Below are positions 36,101-49,105 of a stretch of DNA of 64,000 nt, piece by piece. The stretch spans positions 1,060,391-1,124,390 of the forward strand of contig BDSI01000023.1 in NCBI GenBank assembly GCA_003117195.1, read 5' to 3'. The DNA is from Eudorina sp. 2006-703-Eu-15 (Eukaryota > Chlorophyta > Chlorophyceae > Chlamydomonadales > Volvocaceae). Under the pieces are notes generated by a model. That model had not been told where the DNA came from. It searched no databases and was given only the letters and a program-made list of their open reading frames with translations. Each line of letters opens with the position of its first letter. The first letter of the stretch is position 1. The position numbers and the translations under genes were made by a program.

Positions 36101-37979
36101 GGGGTACAAGAAATGGGTGGACACATTTATGCTGGCAGAACAAATGTCCGATGGAGACTCGACTGTACCAGGATCATTAACGAAGTGACGACGTCGACCT
36201 TGTAGGCCTTGACAAATCATGACTGTAATGGTAATCACCGAAACGAAACAAATCTTCCAGTTAGGGGTGCCCCCGTGAGGGGGTTCCACTGTCCCGGCAC
36301 TGCAGTCCGGGGGACGGGTCGGGAGGTGGCAGCTCGGGTACCGGCTCGTCCTGGCGGATGTTGGAAAGCGCAGCGCATGTCAAATAGGACGAGAGCATCT
36401 CGATTGCACCACAACCCACTTCTGTCAGCTGTCTTCTCTTGCACGCACGCCAAAGCGGCCGCGCGTTCATAACCAATGAACCAACCTTATTTGCTGGCAG
36501 GTACGTTGCCGAGGACGGCCGCCACGGCAACGGCTCCTTTGCGCAGTGCCTGGCGGTCGTCCATCAGATTATGCCCGAGCACAACTGCTCCGGTCACATA
36601 GCTTCCGCGGGCGGCGGCGTGGGGTCCCGGTCTTCAGGCGGCAAGGATGGCGATGCAGTCGCATTTGCGGGTTATGCGGATGACCCGGCGGCTGCTGGGT
36701 CGAGCGCCTCGGGAAGTGGCAGCGCGGGCTGCGTGCTGCAGGGCAGCTACGTGCCTGCGTTGGCTGGGCAGTTTGTGGCGGTGGAGAACTTCGCCTGGAC
36801 GGCTCGGGCCTTGGGGCTGCCGGAGAACGCCACGCTGCGACAACTGCGGGACAGCGGCCGGAGATACTGCGCGACGCACTGGTCCAGTCTGCACGCCCAG
36901 TTCAGCGGCCACATACCCGACCAGGTGTGCAGCGACGAGCGGTCATCGTTTGCAAGGGAAATACGGAATTCTCTCCCCCGCCACTGCAGGAGTGCTTTAG
37001 GTTGAGGCGGTATCAGGGCTGGGTCCTGGGTGCGGCGCTCGAGAAAGCGCCGGGTAGGGGAGCCGAGCAGATTTACAAGGCAGGGCCGTTCGCGGGCGGG
37101 GGAGTAATATATATTTAGGCCTCCGGCCCAACTGATGAGCTCATTCCACGCAATCATTTCCACGTCCCGCAGTTCCTGGTGCGCTACTGCTTCGGGGCGG
37201 CCTACATCCTCGCCCTGTTGCACCACGGATTCGGGCTGGGTCTGGACGACAGCCGTCTGCGCTGGACGAACACGGTGCGGGAGGGCGGCGACGGAGCTGA
37301 AGTGGGGCTCAACTGGGTCCTGGGGGCAGCCGTCGTCAACGCGATGAGCGGCAGCGGTCGAGCCGGCCGCAGAGATGGTTACCTGCGCTTCCGGCTGCGG
37401 GACGAGTACGGAATAAGAGAGATCGGCCCCAACGAGAGGTTGGTGCTGCTGCTGCCGCTGGCGGGGCTGGTGGCCTTGGCGGCGTTCATTGGGGTGGCGC
37501 TGCTAAGGGCGTCGCGTGGGGGCAAGCCGCGGCCGTTGGTTTTGTCCCCAGTGGTTGGTTTGAGGTCCGGTTCTGCGTCCCTTTTCGCCAGCCGCGGCGG
37601 ACCAGGGTCGAACGAGGATCGGAGCAGGATGGGCGGTAGTGGTGTCAGCCGGGGAGGGGGGGTAAGCACGGCCTGGCCTTCGTCGTCGTTGCTTTCGGAC
37701 GCGGCCGCGGGGCGGCCCTTGCCTGCAAAGATGGTGAAGGATGCAGCCGACCTGGATCCAGGGATAGGATCGAGTGTGGGTGCGGGTGCTGTACGGGGGG
37801 CCCAGGGAACGCTCCTTGGGGATGCGGGTGTGGGACAAGCTGCTGCAAGTGAGGGCAGCGTAGGGGGGAGTAAGCATGGGGGCGTGCTCAAGGCTGCAGC
37901 TCAGCTGGGGTCCGCAATGCGCCGCAACCCCTCCTTCACTAGCGTATTTGTTGGCCTTGACGGTGGGACGTCGCAATAG
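33101..37979 (+). CDS. Membrane apyrase (GDA1/CD39 ecto-NTPDase)
   Basis: Exons join(33101..33349,33982..34057,34315..34499,34771..34992,35523..35685,35962..36094,36501..36924,37173..37979), 752 aa. Hydrolyses NTPs and NDPs to NMP at the cell surface or in the secretory lumen. Conserved regions in order: N-terminal membrane segment at about residues 52-76; ACR1 DGGSSGTRVRVF at 109-120; ATAGLRLL at 185-192; VIDGEMEGLFGW; phosphate-binding LLEMGGAS near 267-274; FGLGL before the C-terminus; second membrane segment at about 573-596, then a long Gly/Ser/Ala-rich tail. Two membrane anchors match the CD39 plan. Oddity: exon 2 (ending EYRFVAV) fits ACR1 in sequence and phase, but after it stands GGATCT, not GT. 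The canonical GT three bases upstream would shift the frame. Either a non-canonical site, a base error, or a damaged gene. Confidence 0.85.
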
Positions 37980-38299
37980 AGCGCGCGATTGGGGGCTCGT
38001 GAACCGAACGATTAACACGAGGGTGATGTTTAATGGAACAACGTTGTACTGTGATGAGCTTTGTTCAGGTTCGGGTGACTCTTGTGGTTGGTGGGTGACC
38101 TGTTTGTCTGTACGTGTGTACGACATCTTCCACATGTTTCGGCACACGAAGACAGGGAATGTGTCGAGCTATTTTTTCGAGTATTTAGTAAAGATTCCGA
38201 ACAGTTTGCTTCACTCTAAGTTATTATACTTGTCTGGTCATCGTCTCGTCGTTATTCTATTTGGTGGTGGCAGCGGAAGCAACTGAACGTTTCATTAGC
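37980..38299. other. Short intergenic gap
   Basis: Separates apyrase and the FYV7-like gene, both plus strand. It must contain the apyrase 3' UTR and the next promoter. No TGTAA was seen. Confidence 0.5.
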
Positions 38300-39688
38300 A
38301 TGGGGCCGGCACCGACAACAAAATCAAATAAGCGCCCTGTTGGCGCGGGTCTTTCGCTCGATAAGTTCGCATCCCTCGGTGTCAGCAAGTTTGACAAACG
38401 CCAGAAGCTTGAGCGCATACAGAAGCAGAAACTCATTAAGTACAGCAAATACAAGAAGCTAAAGCATAAATTAGAGGCGCAAGGCATTCTGGCCAGCGTT
38501 CCCGTAAAGGACTCGGTAAGTGCAACCGTCGTTTGAAGGCGGCGCTACGAGGATGCCATGCAACAAGGCATGCGAGCATGTCGTCAACTGACGCCACCGT
38601 TCAATTGGTCATGGTGCAGATTGCGGAATTGGAAGCGCTTGATGCTGACGGTAAGTCAAGGAGAGACACTCCGGAGCGTATCCACTTAAGATTGCCTCGT
38701 TCGTTTATAGTTGAGCAACCTTGCGACGGTGATGTCATTGTCTGCACCTCCATCGATTCCCCCCTGATAATACTTACGGCAGGTTCGGGCGACGGGAGGG
38801 ACGACAGCGAGCACGACGTGGGAGAAAATGCGGAGCGCATCGCAACACATGCGCAGGCAGGCCCCGGTCGGATGATGCCCCACGGAAACGCGCCCAGGGA
38901 TGCTCAGCCAGGCAGCGGCGGTGTCAGCCGGCAAAAGGGTGCACAGTCGGGAGCTGCAGCGACTCCCGACACCCGAAGGCAGCAGCTGCGCCAAGGCGAA
39001 CAGCAAGACACTGGGCCTCGGAAGCGGCCCCGGGATGCAGAAGGGGAGCCTGGATTGAAAGGGGACCAGCGGAATTTGCATGGGAGGGCTGAGCAGCATG
39101 CAGCGAGTGGTGAGGCGGGAGCTGCTGAGGGCGCGCAAAGGGCCAACGCGGCCGGCAGGCGAGCCGCAGACACAGGCGCGCAGGAGGGGGCACCGTCTGC
39201 AGGCATCGGACGAGACCGTCACGATAGAAAAGACGGCCACGGCGGCATGAAGTTGTCGAGGCTGCAGCGCCTCGCTCAGAAGGTGGCAGAAGAGAAGGCC
39301 GAGAAGCAGAGGGCGAAAGAAGCGGTAAGTTGGGTTGCATGAGCAGCGGCGGGAGGATGATACCTCTGAGTTATCAACAGGCTCCAAACTTATCATGGCG
39401 CCTGACATCTTCTATTTTCAGGCGCTGAAGGAGCGCGAGGCGCGGATGAAGAAAGTGGCAGCCGCAGAGGTAAGTTCCTTTGGATAGTAACTCCTCGTCA
39501 CCAAAGGAACATCTCTTTTGCGTCCTCGGCAACAGTTCCTATTCGCTGCCTCTCCCGACTCGATCACGCTGCAGAAAGGACGAAAGGAGCAGAAGCACCT
39601 CCACTTCAAGCGCAACGCTAAGGGGCAACCGCTGATGCGGTATCGCATGGAGAAGCTGCTGTCCCAATTGCAGCAGCCGGGCCAGTGA
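38300..39688 (+). CDS. FYV7/TAP26-like rRNA-processing protein
   Basis: Exons join(38300..38515,38620..38650,38783..39324,39422..39469,39575..39688), 316 aa, phases consistent. Expected to be a nucleolar small-subunit processome factor needed for 18S rRNA maturation. Evidence: very basic N-terminal block after LSLDKFASLGVSKFDKRQKL with many Lys-Tyr pairs, a hydrophilic low-complexity middle, a charged coiled coil (RLQRLAQKVAEEKAEKQR), and the C-terminal box RNAKGQPLMRYRMEKLL, which matches the R.(K/R).GQP.M....E.LL motif of FYV7 and TAP26/CCDC59. The last exon could instead begin at 39535, which is also in frame. TGTAA at 39895-39899, about 200 bp past the stop, is a good poly(A) signal. Confidence 0.75.
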
Positions 39689-41161
39689 AGTTTTCGAAAG
39701 GGCGCAGTGGCGATCGGGCAACGCGTGCAACAATGTCGTACACGGGTTGGGTTGCACATGGGGTGGTCAAGGTTTGGAGTGAAATTGGATGCATTGGGTG
39801 ATGTTGGTAAGTTGCATTGCGATTATCGTATGGCATCGGAGCAGCAACGCGGGAAGGGTGATTCACAATGCGCGTGGTTGCCTGTTTTCCCTGTTGTAAC
39901 GAGCACCATGGTTTGCTTTGCGTGTGCACACGACCCGTCATGCGTCAGGCCGACATACGTCCCCAGCCGCACGCCTCTCTTGTCGCACGCCACCCTTCAG
40001 CATCTTCACGAACAGTGTCAACAGCCACGGGCTTGTTGCAGCCAGGGCACATCTTCCAACCTCATCAGGCGGCACATCTTCCAACCTCAGCAAGGGTTTG
40101 GTCGCTACCTACCGTGCTACTGATTCGCAGAAGCTGCCACTCATGAATAATGGTCATGCATCTGGATGATGTCATGGCAGGTTTTGGATCCACGACGATA
40201 GGCAGCCGGCGTCTGGTGTGTGGCGTCGAGCCCGTAGTTGACAGGGCGGGCTCGCCGCCGCCGGTTGACTGCGGGCGATGACATCAGCGGTGTGCTGTAT
40301 GGCTCAGCCAGTGGTCGCCATCCGCCAGGCGCCGTGCCGCGTGAGGGCCCGCTGCATGCACCCACCGTGCGGACCTGCGCCCGCAGAAACCCTCAGTTGT
40401 CGTGGACGACGGCAAGTTCTTGGTTGCCGGTGTTAGCTGCAGCGAATACTGCCATGACGCAAAACCTGGTAGAGTGGGTGCGGGGTGTGTTTCGGTGCAC
40501 ATCCCGCGCTGTCACCGCCGAAGTACATAACGTACGTCGGGTATCATCCTTTGCAGGGCTGCGTGAGGGAAGGGATGGCCTCACGAAGCGGGAAAGAACT
40601 CTGTGTGATTGCCTCTGGTTGCCGATGTGCAAAAGCTGCTGCTGTCACTGTGCGAAAGTTGCAGGAGGCGTGCGGTCCTTACTTGCAGTAAGCGACCGCT
40701 TACTTGTGTTGGGAGTTTCAGGAAGGCTCGCGCAGGAGTCGTCCTGGATATGAAACCACGGACCTCAATAAGCAAACGGTGTACGGGACGTTCCGAGAGT
40801 AACACGCGAGAGATTGCATCCAGTCCATGAGGTGAGTTGTTATTCCCACTCTGTTCACACGACCTTTTGGCCATGCCGGACGGCTAGTCGCATCCCTAGG
40901 AGTTTCATCGATACCGACAGTTGATACGGCACCCCATGAGGACTTCGGAGCATGGTCCACAGGCTGTTCGCAGATTCCTTAATGACTAGCTAAGATTGCT
41001 TGAAAAGACTGCTGGTGAAAGCCTATGCGTGCATCACGCGCACGGGGCTCCGTTGCTTCTGCGTAGGTGAACTCCAGCTTGTCAAAAATGACAATTAAAG
41101 TGCAGAACGGTGCGTGATGATCTTCGGCTAAAGAAGTACTTTATCAGAGCGATTCGTGTAG
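39689..41161. other. Interval upstream of the arabinokinase exons
   Basis: About 1.5 kb: the 3' UTR of the FYV7-like gene, then sequence in which the first exon(s) of the arabinokinase-like gene should lie. No glycosyltransferase-like domain, as found N-terminal in plant arabinokinases, was seen in any frame. Confidence 0.45.
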
Positions 41162-44100
41162 TTCGAATTCTTGAAGTCCTCGCTGGTCGCCCTTTTGCGC
41201 TCAGGTCGGACGGACCTGCTTCCCAGCCTGGCGGATACCCAGGAATTTCTTGAGGAGCTGGATCAGCAGCGTCATGAAGGCACAGCGAAAAATCTCTTCA
41301 GGTTGGCGGTTGGTCTGCACACATTCCTCCTGACCTCCCGTGTTTATCATCGAAACCTTGCCCTGCAGATGGGGCGCCCCAATCACAGTGGCACGGGCTC
41401 CGGGTCGTCTTGATGTTATGGGTGGCATCGCTGACTACAGCGGCAGTCTTGTACTACAAATGCCGATCAGCGAAGCGGCGCATGTTGCGCTCCAGCTGCA
41501 GGATGCGGGTGAGGCAGTGGCCCTGTACATGTGCCGGCGCCGACAGGGTCGCGTCATCAGTCCCCTGCGTTGAAAGATTCCGGCTTCTTGCGGGTACTGT
41601 AATTAGATCACCATGCCATGCTGTCGCTGGACCGATGGATTGGTGGCCATTCGTGGACACTGCGATTAATCCCCAACATGCGAGGCTTGGATAGCGCCCC
41701 CTGTGCCACCGCATGACGGTTCCCTCAGGCCAGGATTTCCCAGCCAACGTGCACATCATTTCCATTCCCGCTGCCGGCGAGGAGGCCCATCGCGCGCCCT
41801 CGTTCGGCTGCAACACTTCCGACTTGTTCCCGGATGGGCAGCCACTTGACTTCGTTGCTGCTCAGACATACTTCAAGGTGCGGGGAATATGACGGGGTCC
41901 GCATGCCATTGTGCGTGGAGATTGACGAATAGCAGTAGGACTATCTTTGGGCTGCTGGTCCTACTGCAGTTTGGCTGTTGAGAATGTTTCCTACGACAGG
42001 GCTGGCAGCCTGGCACGCCCGTTGACGAACGGGCATTTGCCAGGTGGGTTTGGGATGCTGAGCAGCTGCTACGGAGTATGGTTTACACACGGCTTTACCC
42101 ATTGGGACACGCCGGCGGACACGCGGACAACGGACATGCACCAAACAAAATCCAGTGCTGGCCTACTTCGGATCAATTGAGATGGAGCGGTGCCCAGAAC
42201 AGCCGGCCTATGGGCCCCTTCCTGAGCCTATGCACCCAATGACAGCCGCTAGAGCAAAGGCACTGCCCATGAAGCCACTGTCAGCGAAGCCACTGTCACT
42301 GTCACGACAGCCTCGCCCGCACTGGCCATTCATGTCCGGTTGCGGTGCTGGTGAGGTGTGACACTCAACGGACCGTTGCCTGCAGCGATGTTCATTCCTG
42401 TGTCTGTTCCCTGACCTCAGTTGCACTCGCATTCCCCCACCAGGCCTCCCCCGCCACCAGCTGGGCCGCCTACATCGCTGGCTGCCTGCTGGTGCTCGCT
42501 CGGGACGGCCCGGATGGTCCCGCCCTGGCAGCCCGCCTGGCTAACAGCAGCGTTCGCGTGCTGGTCCGGAGCGCGGTTCCCGAGGGCAAGGGGGTGTCGT
42601 CCAGCGCCGCCGTCGAGGTGGCCACCATGACAGCGCTGGCGGCTGCCCTAGGGGTACAACTACCGGGCCGGCAGCTGGCCATTTTGTGTCAGCGGGTTGA
42701 GAACCTGGTGGTGGGGGCGCCCTGCGGCATCATGGATCAGGTACGGGATGATGTTCATCGGAAAGGAGGTGGAGCGCGTGCAGTCCGGCGGACGTGGAGC
42801 TCGATCTTGACTGCGCGAATATAACTGATCTTGTCCCCACTGCGCCCGTGGTTTGCCCCGGGCAGATGGCGAGCGCGCTGGGTTGCCAGAATTCGCTGCT
42901 GGCCCTTCTGTGCCAGCCCGCTGAGGTGCAAGGAACAGTGCCGCTGCCGGCCCGCGTCGCAGTGTGGGGTGTCGACAGCGGTATTCGCCACAGCGTCGGG
43001 GGATCAGACTACGGCAGTGTGCGCGTGGGCGCGTTTATGGGCCTCCGCATCGCCAGCAGCAGCGGGAAGGAGTCGGTGAGATCATGGGCCGGGTGGGCCA
43101 AGGGCGTCCTGGCCGCGTGCACGGGACACCGCCAGGGGACGGCGGTCTGCAGAGACACAAGCCTTGTCCGGGTTGGGCTTGATCGCACAAAGGCGGGAGG
43201 CAACTTAGGGGCACATGGCCTTGACCCGTTCGATTTCCCATTCGACACATCTAAACTTCTCGTTATCCGATGTCACGTGGCGTTGTGTCTCTCTAGCAAG
43301 TCGGAAACATGTGCTCAAGGCAATTTGAAAATGAATATGGAGTCGCCTGGTTTCATGTGCGACACGGTGTATGCCAACCTCGCGGCTCCTCCTGTGGTGG
43401 CGCGATCTGACGGTCCACAGGAGGCCTCCGGGCCGCCCCCCGCGGGTTGGGGAGGCTACCTGGCGCGGCTGACGCCCAGCCAGTTGGCGCAACACTTCGC
43501 ATCACTGCTACCGGTTTCCATCAGCGGCTCGGAGTTTCTGCGCCGCTTCACCACCCACTACGACTCCGTCACAAGCATCGAACCCGAAAAAGAGTGAGCG
43601 GGTTGTCCGACGGGACGACACCGTGTACAGCCTGCGTCGGGTTTGCTCTTGTATCCATATGGGACGCAGTTTGAGGTGTATCAACGTGTGCGGGAAACAT
43701 AAGAAAGCCAACATTGTAATGCGCCGTGCAATGATTGCGAGCCCTGCCGCACAGTCCGGCCTGGTTGCACGTGGCGGGACGGCGTCATGCTGATGACCTG
43801 ACGTCAACACGCTGGCTTTATGACTCTTATGCCCCCCTGGCAATGTCACTGACAGGTACGCGGTGCGGCAGCCTGCCTCCCACCCCGTGAACGAGCATTT
43901 TCGGGTCGGCGCCTTCAGGCAGGCGCTGCTGCTGCCGCCCGGACCAGAGCAGTTGGAGTAAGTGTAGATTGTTTGTCAAATACTGCTGTACCGTATTATT
44001 AGTAATGATGTTGCCGCGGGTTATCGGTGACAGCCGCAGCCTCGTCACCACACACTGTTTACCTAATCGCAAGCACGCAAGGTGTATATCACGTCGTGCA

Positions 44101-44534
44101 CGTAGGCGGGGTGAAATAACTGGGTTCAGCATCGCAGGCATACCCTTTCCCAATACAAACGAAAGGATTTCGCCCTTGTGCGTTCCAGGCTCCTGGGGGA
44201 GCTAATGTTTCAGAGCCACGCAAGCTATGGCAACTGCGGCCTAGGATCTGACGGCACCGACAGGCTGGTGGCGCTTGTCCGCGAGGAGATGGAGGCCGCG
44301 CGAGCCCGGGGTGGAAGTGGGGGTCCTCTTTGGGGCGCGAAAATCACAGGCGGCGGCTGCGGTGGGACGGTGTGCATTCTGGGGGAGGCGAGTCCCGCGG
44401 CAGACGCGGCCGTGATGCGTGTTGTCGAAGCGTACGCGAGAGAGCGTGGCGTAGATGTGAGCGCAGTCAAGGTGTTCCGTGGCTCGTCGCCTGGAGCGGA
44501 CGCCGTCGGCGCGTTCACGGTTGCCTTTGACTAG
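41162..44534 (+). CDS. L-arabinokinase-type GHMP kinase, 5' partial
   Basis: Exons join(41162..41301,41369..41508,41729..41877,42444..42740,42866..43075,43301..43593,43856..43957,44189..44534), 558 residues resolved. Phosphorylates free L-arabinose (ARA1 type) for sugar salvage into nucleotide sugars. Diagnostic blocks: [20 protein letters not shown] (galactokinase-like signature in the arabinokinase form), the GHMP ATP loop [71 protein letters not shown] and the C-terminal [12 protein letters not shown]. The leading exon ([12 protein letters not shown]...NLFRW) matches the linker that precedes the kinase domain in plant ARA1. The first exon starts at an acceptor, so at least one upstream exon is missing. 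The start of exon 6 (43301) is the least certain site. A TGTAA lies at 44935-44939. Confidence 0.85.
43991..44036 (-). repeat. Repeat shared with metacaspase intron
   Basis: CCGCGGGTTATCGGTGACAG here and CCGCGGGTCATCGGTGACAG at 23267 differ by one base; flanking TATTATTAG.. sequence is also similar. It lies in the last intron of the arabinokinase-like gene, oriented as at 23226. Confidence 0.6.
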
Positions 44535-45059
44535 CTGACGCGGGGGTGTTGAGCAAGCTGTGCGAGCGCGTGGAGCGAATACCGTTGAGCGTTCATATTC
44601 GCCATTGATTACCTGTCTAGGCGCGTTGATTAGGCTAAGCGAACGCTGGATCAGGGACGTGTATGTTGGTAGTGCATGCAAGGGTAATCTTGTTGCATGC
44701 ACATATATGTGCTTTGCAGAGATGCTTTTCTGTCGAACAGTTCCACCATTTCGTTTGAACTATTCATTCTTCCATGGATTGAGCTCGCTATTTGTCTGTT
44801 TGCCTTCCGTCTTCCAGATAAGCTCCGTACTGATGTGCTTTTTCTGACGTCGGATCGACGAGCCTCTTTTTGGGTGGCTTAAGAGCGGGTACCCCATACA
44901 TCTGCGAACGACGCAGTTTATTTACCATATTATTTGTAATTCGTTTCCTTAGTCCAGACGCGCCTGGACGAAGAATTGCTCCGCTCAAACAGTTTGCTTG
45001 TAAGACCTTCTTAGCCCTAGTCTTTACTTCTGCAATCTGATTTACTGCCGCAAGAAGTA
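44535..45059. other. Intergenic stretch
   Basis: Holds the 3' UTR of the arabinokinase-like gene (TGTAA at 44935-44939) and the promoter of starch synthase. No other feature was recognised. Confidence 0.5.
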
Positions 45060-48000
45060 ATGCAGCATTCTTTACCAGCAATGGGAATGGCCCGTTCTTT
45101 TACTGGGCCAAGACAAGGAGTCAGCGCGCCGGCTGGGCGCCTTGGCATTACGCAAAATTCTCCAGCGAGCGTCAGTGGGCGGTGCCATAGGCGCTCTCGT
45201 GAGTTCGAAAAGATCGGTCTTGGTTCTGGGCCAGCAGTTTGGCCTGATTCGCAATTGCGCCCGCCCCCAGATGTCGCCCACGCGCAGAACGAGCCCAGTG
45301 GAGGAAGCATTGGTGACATCCACCGGCAACTGCTTGCAGAAGTAGGACATTCGCATACCCAACGGCAATACGCGCTTTTCACTTCATAACCGTTGGGTTT
45401 TGGTCGCAGATAGAGGAAAGACGCCGTAATCAGGCACAGCTGCTTGAGAAGCTAAATAAGCTGGCCTCTGAAACGTCCACTAAGTCTGGCAACTCAACTG
45501 CCGCGCCTGCGGTGCCGTCTCCCGTACCTGTGCCGGTCATGGCGACGGTCAGCGCTGCCCCTGTCGCAGCACAGCCATTCCTGCCGCCAGCACCAGTCCA
45601 TACACCATCGCCCTCCCTGGCGCCAGCACCAACTGTCATTGCGCCCTCGATTCCCATTTTTGAGGTAATTCGTCCGGAACTTCGGATGCAGGGAACGGCT
45701 CCTGGAACAGTGCGCGTGCTTTGACCATTTGAGCTGTAGTTTCAATTGCGCTGCTCTCGAGGCTGTGCGATCAGCGATGCAACGGATTGTGTCTATGCAG
45801 GTGCCGCCGTTGCCTCTGACCCTGGAGTCTGAGATGTACATCGAGCCGGCTGTGCCGCTGGCCGAAGCGCTGTTATCCCCCGAGGACGAGGACCCGGCCG
45901 CGGGGGAGAAGCCCCCGCCGGCGGCCGGCCCCAACGTAATGAACGTCGTCATGGTGGGCGCCGAGTGCGCCCCCTGGTCCAAGACAGGTGAGCAGGGAGC
46001 CCAGTCTGCGACACCGAGGCGCTGTCGTCAAGGTGCCGCATTTCTTGGTCATGTGGGTCATGGCCGACCGTCCGGGGTCAGCGCGCTGCATGAAGCCATA
46101 GGGTTGTGCACAACCCAACCGAGTGCCCGGCCGTCGCACACCATGACGAAGGCCGATGGCCGGTGCGCGCTGCTGCATCCCTCGGCTTGGGGTCCTGCCC
46201 CAGGTGGCCTGGGAGATGTGATGGCGGCGCTGCCCAAGGCGATGGCGCGCCGGGGCCACCGTGTCATGGTCGTGGCTCCACGATATGAGAACTACCCGAA
46301 TGCCTGGGAGACGGGCGTCCGCCGCATCTACAGCGTCTTCAACTCGCAGCAGGAGGTACGTCACCGCGAGCCCCGCATGATCCTTGGATGGACAGAGGTC
46401 CAGAGTGATGCGCGCCTGGTGGTGGTGGTGTTGCTGCTGGCATTCCGGATCCCCGGTTGCCGAGGTCTGACGAATGGACGTTCCGGTTCGGCGGTCCATG
46501 CGCTGTGCTGTGTGAAGGTGGGCTACTTCCACGCTTACGTCGACGGCGTTGACTACGTTTTTGTGGACCACCCGTCTTTCCACAACCGCGGCAAGAACAT
46601 CTACGGCGGCGAGCGTGGGGAGATCCTCTTCCGCTGCGCCCTCCTGTGCAAGGTGGGTAAACACGTCCCGCGCAGAGCCATGTCGTGCAGCCTTTTCGAA
46701 TTTTCCTGAGAACAGGGAGTCATGCCCATGCAGCTTGGGCTCTCCTGGCGATGACCCACTAACACATCATGTGTGGTCCGCATTATGACTCCTGCAGGCA
46801 GCACTGGAGGCGGTATGGCATGTGCCGTGCGGCGGCGTGACGTACGGCGACGAGAACCTTTGCTTCATCGCCAACGACTGGCACACGGCGCTCCTGCCCG
46901 TGTACCTGCAGGTACAGCCAAGTAATTGAGGTTGCCGTTGTTACGGAGCGGCGTGGGCATATTATGGTTTTAGTAATATATCGACATAATGTTGGATGCT
47001 TGCTTAACCCAAAGCAGATATGTAAGTACACATGTGTTGTTGCTTGGGACATTTCTCGCGCCCGCTCCTTCCGCCCTTACAGGCTCACTATCGTGACTAC
47101 GGCAAGATGACGTACGCGCGGTGCGTGTTCGTGATCCACAATATGGCACATCAGGGCCGCGGGCCGTTCGTGGAGTCCAGCCTGCTTGAGTTGAACGACG
47201 AGTACCGCGAGCGATTCCGGCTGTACGATCCCGTCGGCGGCGAGCACATGAACGTCATGAAGGCCGGCCTGGAGTGCGCTCACCGGTTGGTGGCAGTTTC
47301 CCACGGTTACGCCTGGGAGTGCCAGACGCCGGTGCGTCCGCCGGACCGCGCGGGGATCCATCGAGCAGAGATCTGTCGGCCGTGTGCATGACTGAGAAGA
47401 GCAGGGGAACAGCAAGCGAAGAAGATGACATCTTATGGAAGGCGGCGTCATGGGGTTGGGTTGGGCCGAAACGAGACCCGATCTCTTGATCGAAGCTCAC
47501 TGGCGGCGTCCGATGGGGCTGTCCGACAGGTTGTTGCGCTCCCCGCTTCCGGTGCGCAGGAGGGCGGCTGGGGGCTGCACGAGGTGCTCAAGGTGAACAA
47601 CTGGAAGCTGCGCGGCATTGTGAACGGCATCGACGACATGGAGTGGAACCCAATGCTTGATGAGTTCCTCAAGGTGAGGTCGGGCCCCCCGGGGCTGGGG
47701 CTCTTCAGACACATTCAGCATCCCAGCCCCTCGGGTGGCGTCATGATGAGAGAGATGTGCAGCTTGCGAGACCGTTGACGATTGGTTGCTGCACGCGGTA
47801 CAGCGGTGGCGATCACATGGAGGATGGCTGACCAGGACCTGACGCGAGCCGTGGACTGCGTGCCCCCGCGCGCGCAGAGTGACGGGTACAAGAACTTCAC
47901 GATTGACACCCTGGCGGAGGGCAAGCGCGCCTGCAAGATGGCGCTGCAGAAGGAGCTGGGCCTGCCGGTGGACCCGGACATACCGATGCTGGGCTTCATC

Positions 48001-49105
48001 GGGCGCCTGGACTATCAGAAGGGCGTGGACCTGATCCGGGACGCCTATGACTACATCATGGGTGAAAAGTGCCAGCTGGTGATGCTCGGAAGCGGCCGCC
48101 AGGACCTGGAGGATGCGCTGCGTGACATGGAGAACAGGTGCGCGGCTTGTGTGGCAGTTGGGTGTGCTGCAGTGTCACCTCCTACCTGCCATGCACGCGT
48201 CCAGTCGACTGCAGGTTTCCATCTGGGCTACTGCCACGAACGGTCGAGGGATCCAATTCCGGCGGGATTCCAGCCGAAAGCATGCTGAACATGAGCACGA
48301 ATACTGCTGCATCGTGGCAAACTTCGTGCACCTTAATTACGGAAGGAGGTAGCACTTTTGGTTATTCCACGGCTCCGTCCTGGACCATGCCTTCAATACG
48401 TGCTCCTTCCCTTTGATTTGCGTGCATCGTGCTTCCAGGAACAAGAACCAGTGCCGCGGCTGGGTGGGCTTCTCGGTGAAGATGGCTCACCGCATCACCG
48501 CCGCAGCGGACATCCTGCTGATGCCCTCGCGCTTTGAGCCGTGCGGCCTCAACCAGCTGTATGCCATGGCGTACGGCACCGTGCCCATCGTGCACGCGGT
48601 CGGCGGGTTGCGAGACACCGTCAAGCAGTACAACCCGTTCGAGAACGTGGGCACGGGCTGGTGTTTCGACCGTGCAGAGGTGCGCAACGCAGAAGTGATG
48701 GTGATGTAAACGTACGACTGCATTGCGCATGCTCCTAGCTGGTGGGCGCTTGGTAGCCTACCGGCTAACCAGGTGCTGCATACGGGGGCAGACTCTCCAA
48801 GGCCCATGGTCCACTAGCAACTGGGTTGCCTAGGATCACGCAGCGTCTATATTATAACTGTGCGTTGCATGGGTGCATCCATCCAACACCCGACCCATGG
48901 TGAGTGTTTGCCCTGCTTGGTGCGCTCCTCATCACGGCAGGCGAACAAGCTTCGCGAGTCCATTGGCAACGCGCTCTACACCTACCGCCAGTTCCGCGAC
49001 TCGTTCGAGGGCATTCAGCGCAGGGGTATGGAGCAGGACCTTACGTGGGACAATGCGGCCAAGACCTACGAAGAGGTGCTGGTGGCCGCGAAGTTTCAAT
49101 GGTGA
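45060..49105 (+). CDS. Soluble starch synthase, class II
   Basis: Eleven exons, join(45060..45341,45410..45664,45801..45987,46204..46355,46518..46652,46798..46911,47083..47331,47560..47673,47878..48137,48439..48679,48941..49105), 717 aa, all phases consistent. Plastid GT5 enzyme adding glucose from ADP-glucose to amylopectin chains. The N-terminus (basic, Ser/Ala-rich, few acids) looks like a chloroplast transit peptide, followed by a short coiled segment ([15 protein letters not shown]) and a Pro/Ala-rich linker. Catalytic features: KTGGL at about 240-244, [68 protein letters not shown], and [18 protein letters not shown] with the catalytic Glu near 616, then VGGLRDTV. Ends in KFQW, as SSII proteins end in K(Y/F)QW. 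TGTAA at 49726-49730 may serve as poly(A) signal. Confidence 0.92.

Noticed and set aside
41162..44534. Galactokinase
   Set aside because: Contains galactokinase-fold motifs, but the [11 protein letters not shown] form and the preceding linker match arabinokinase.
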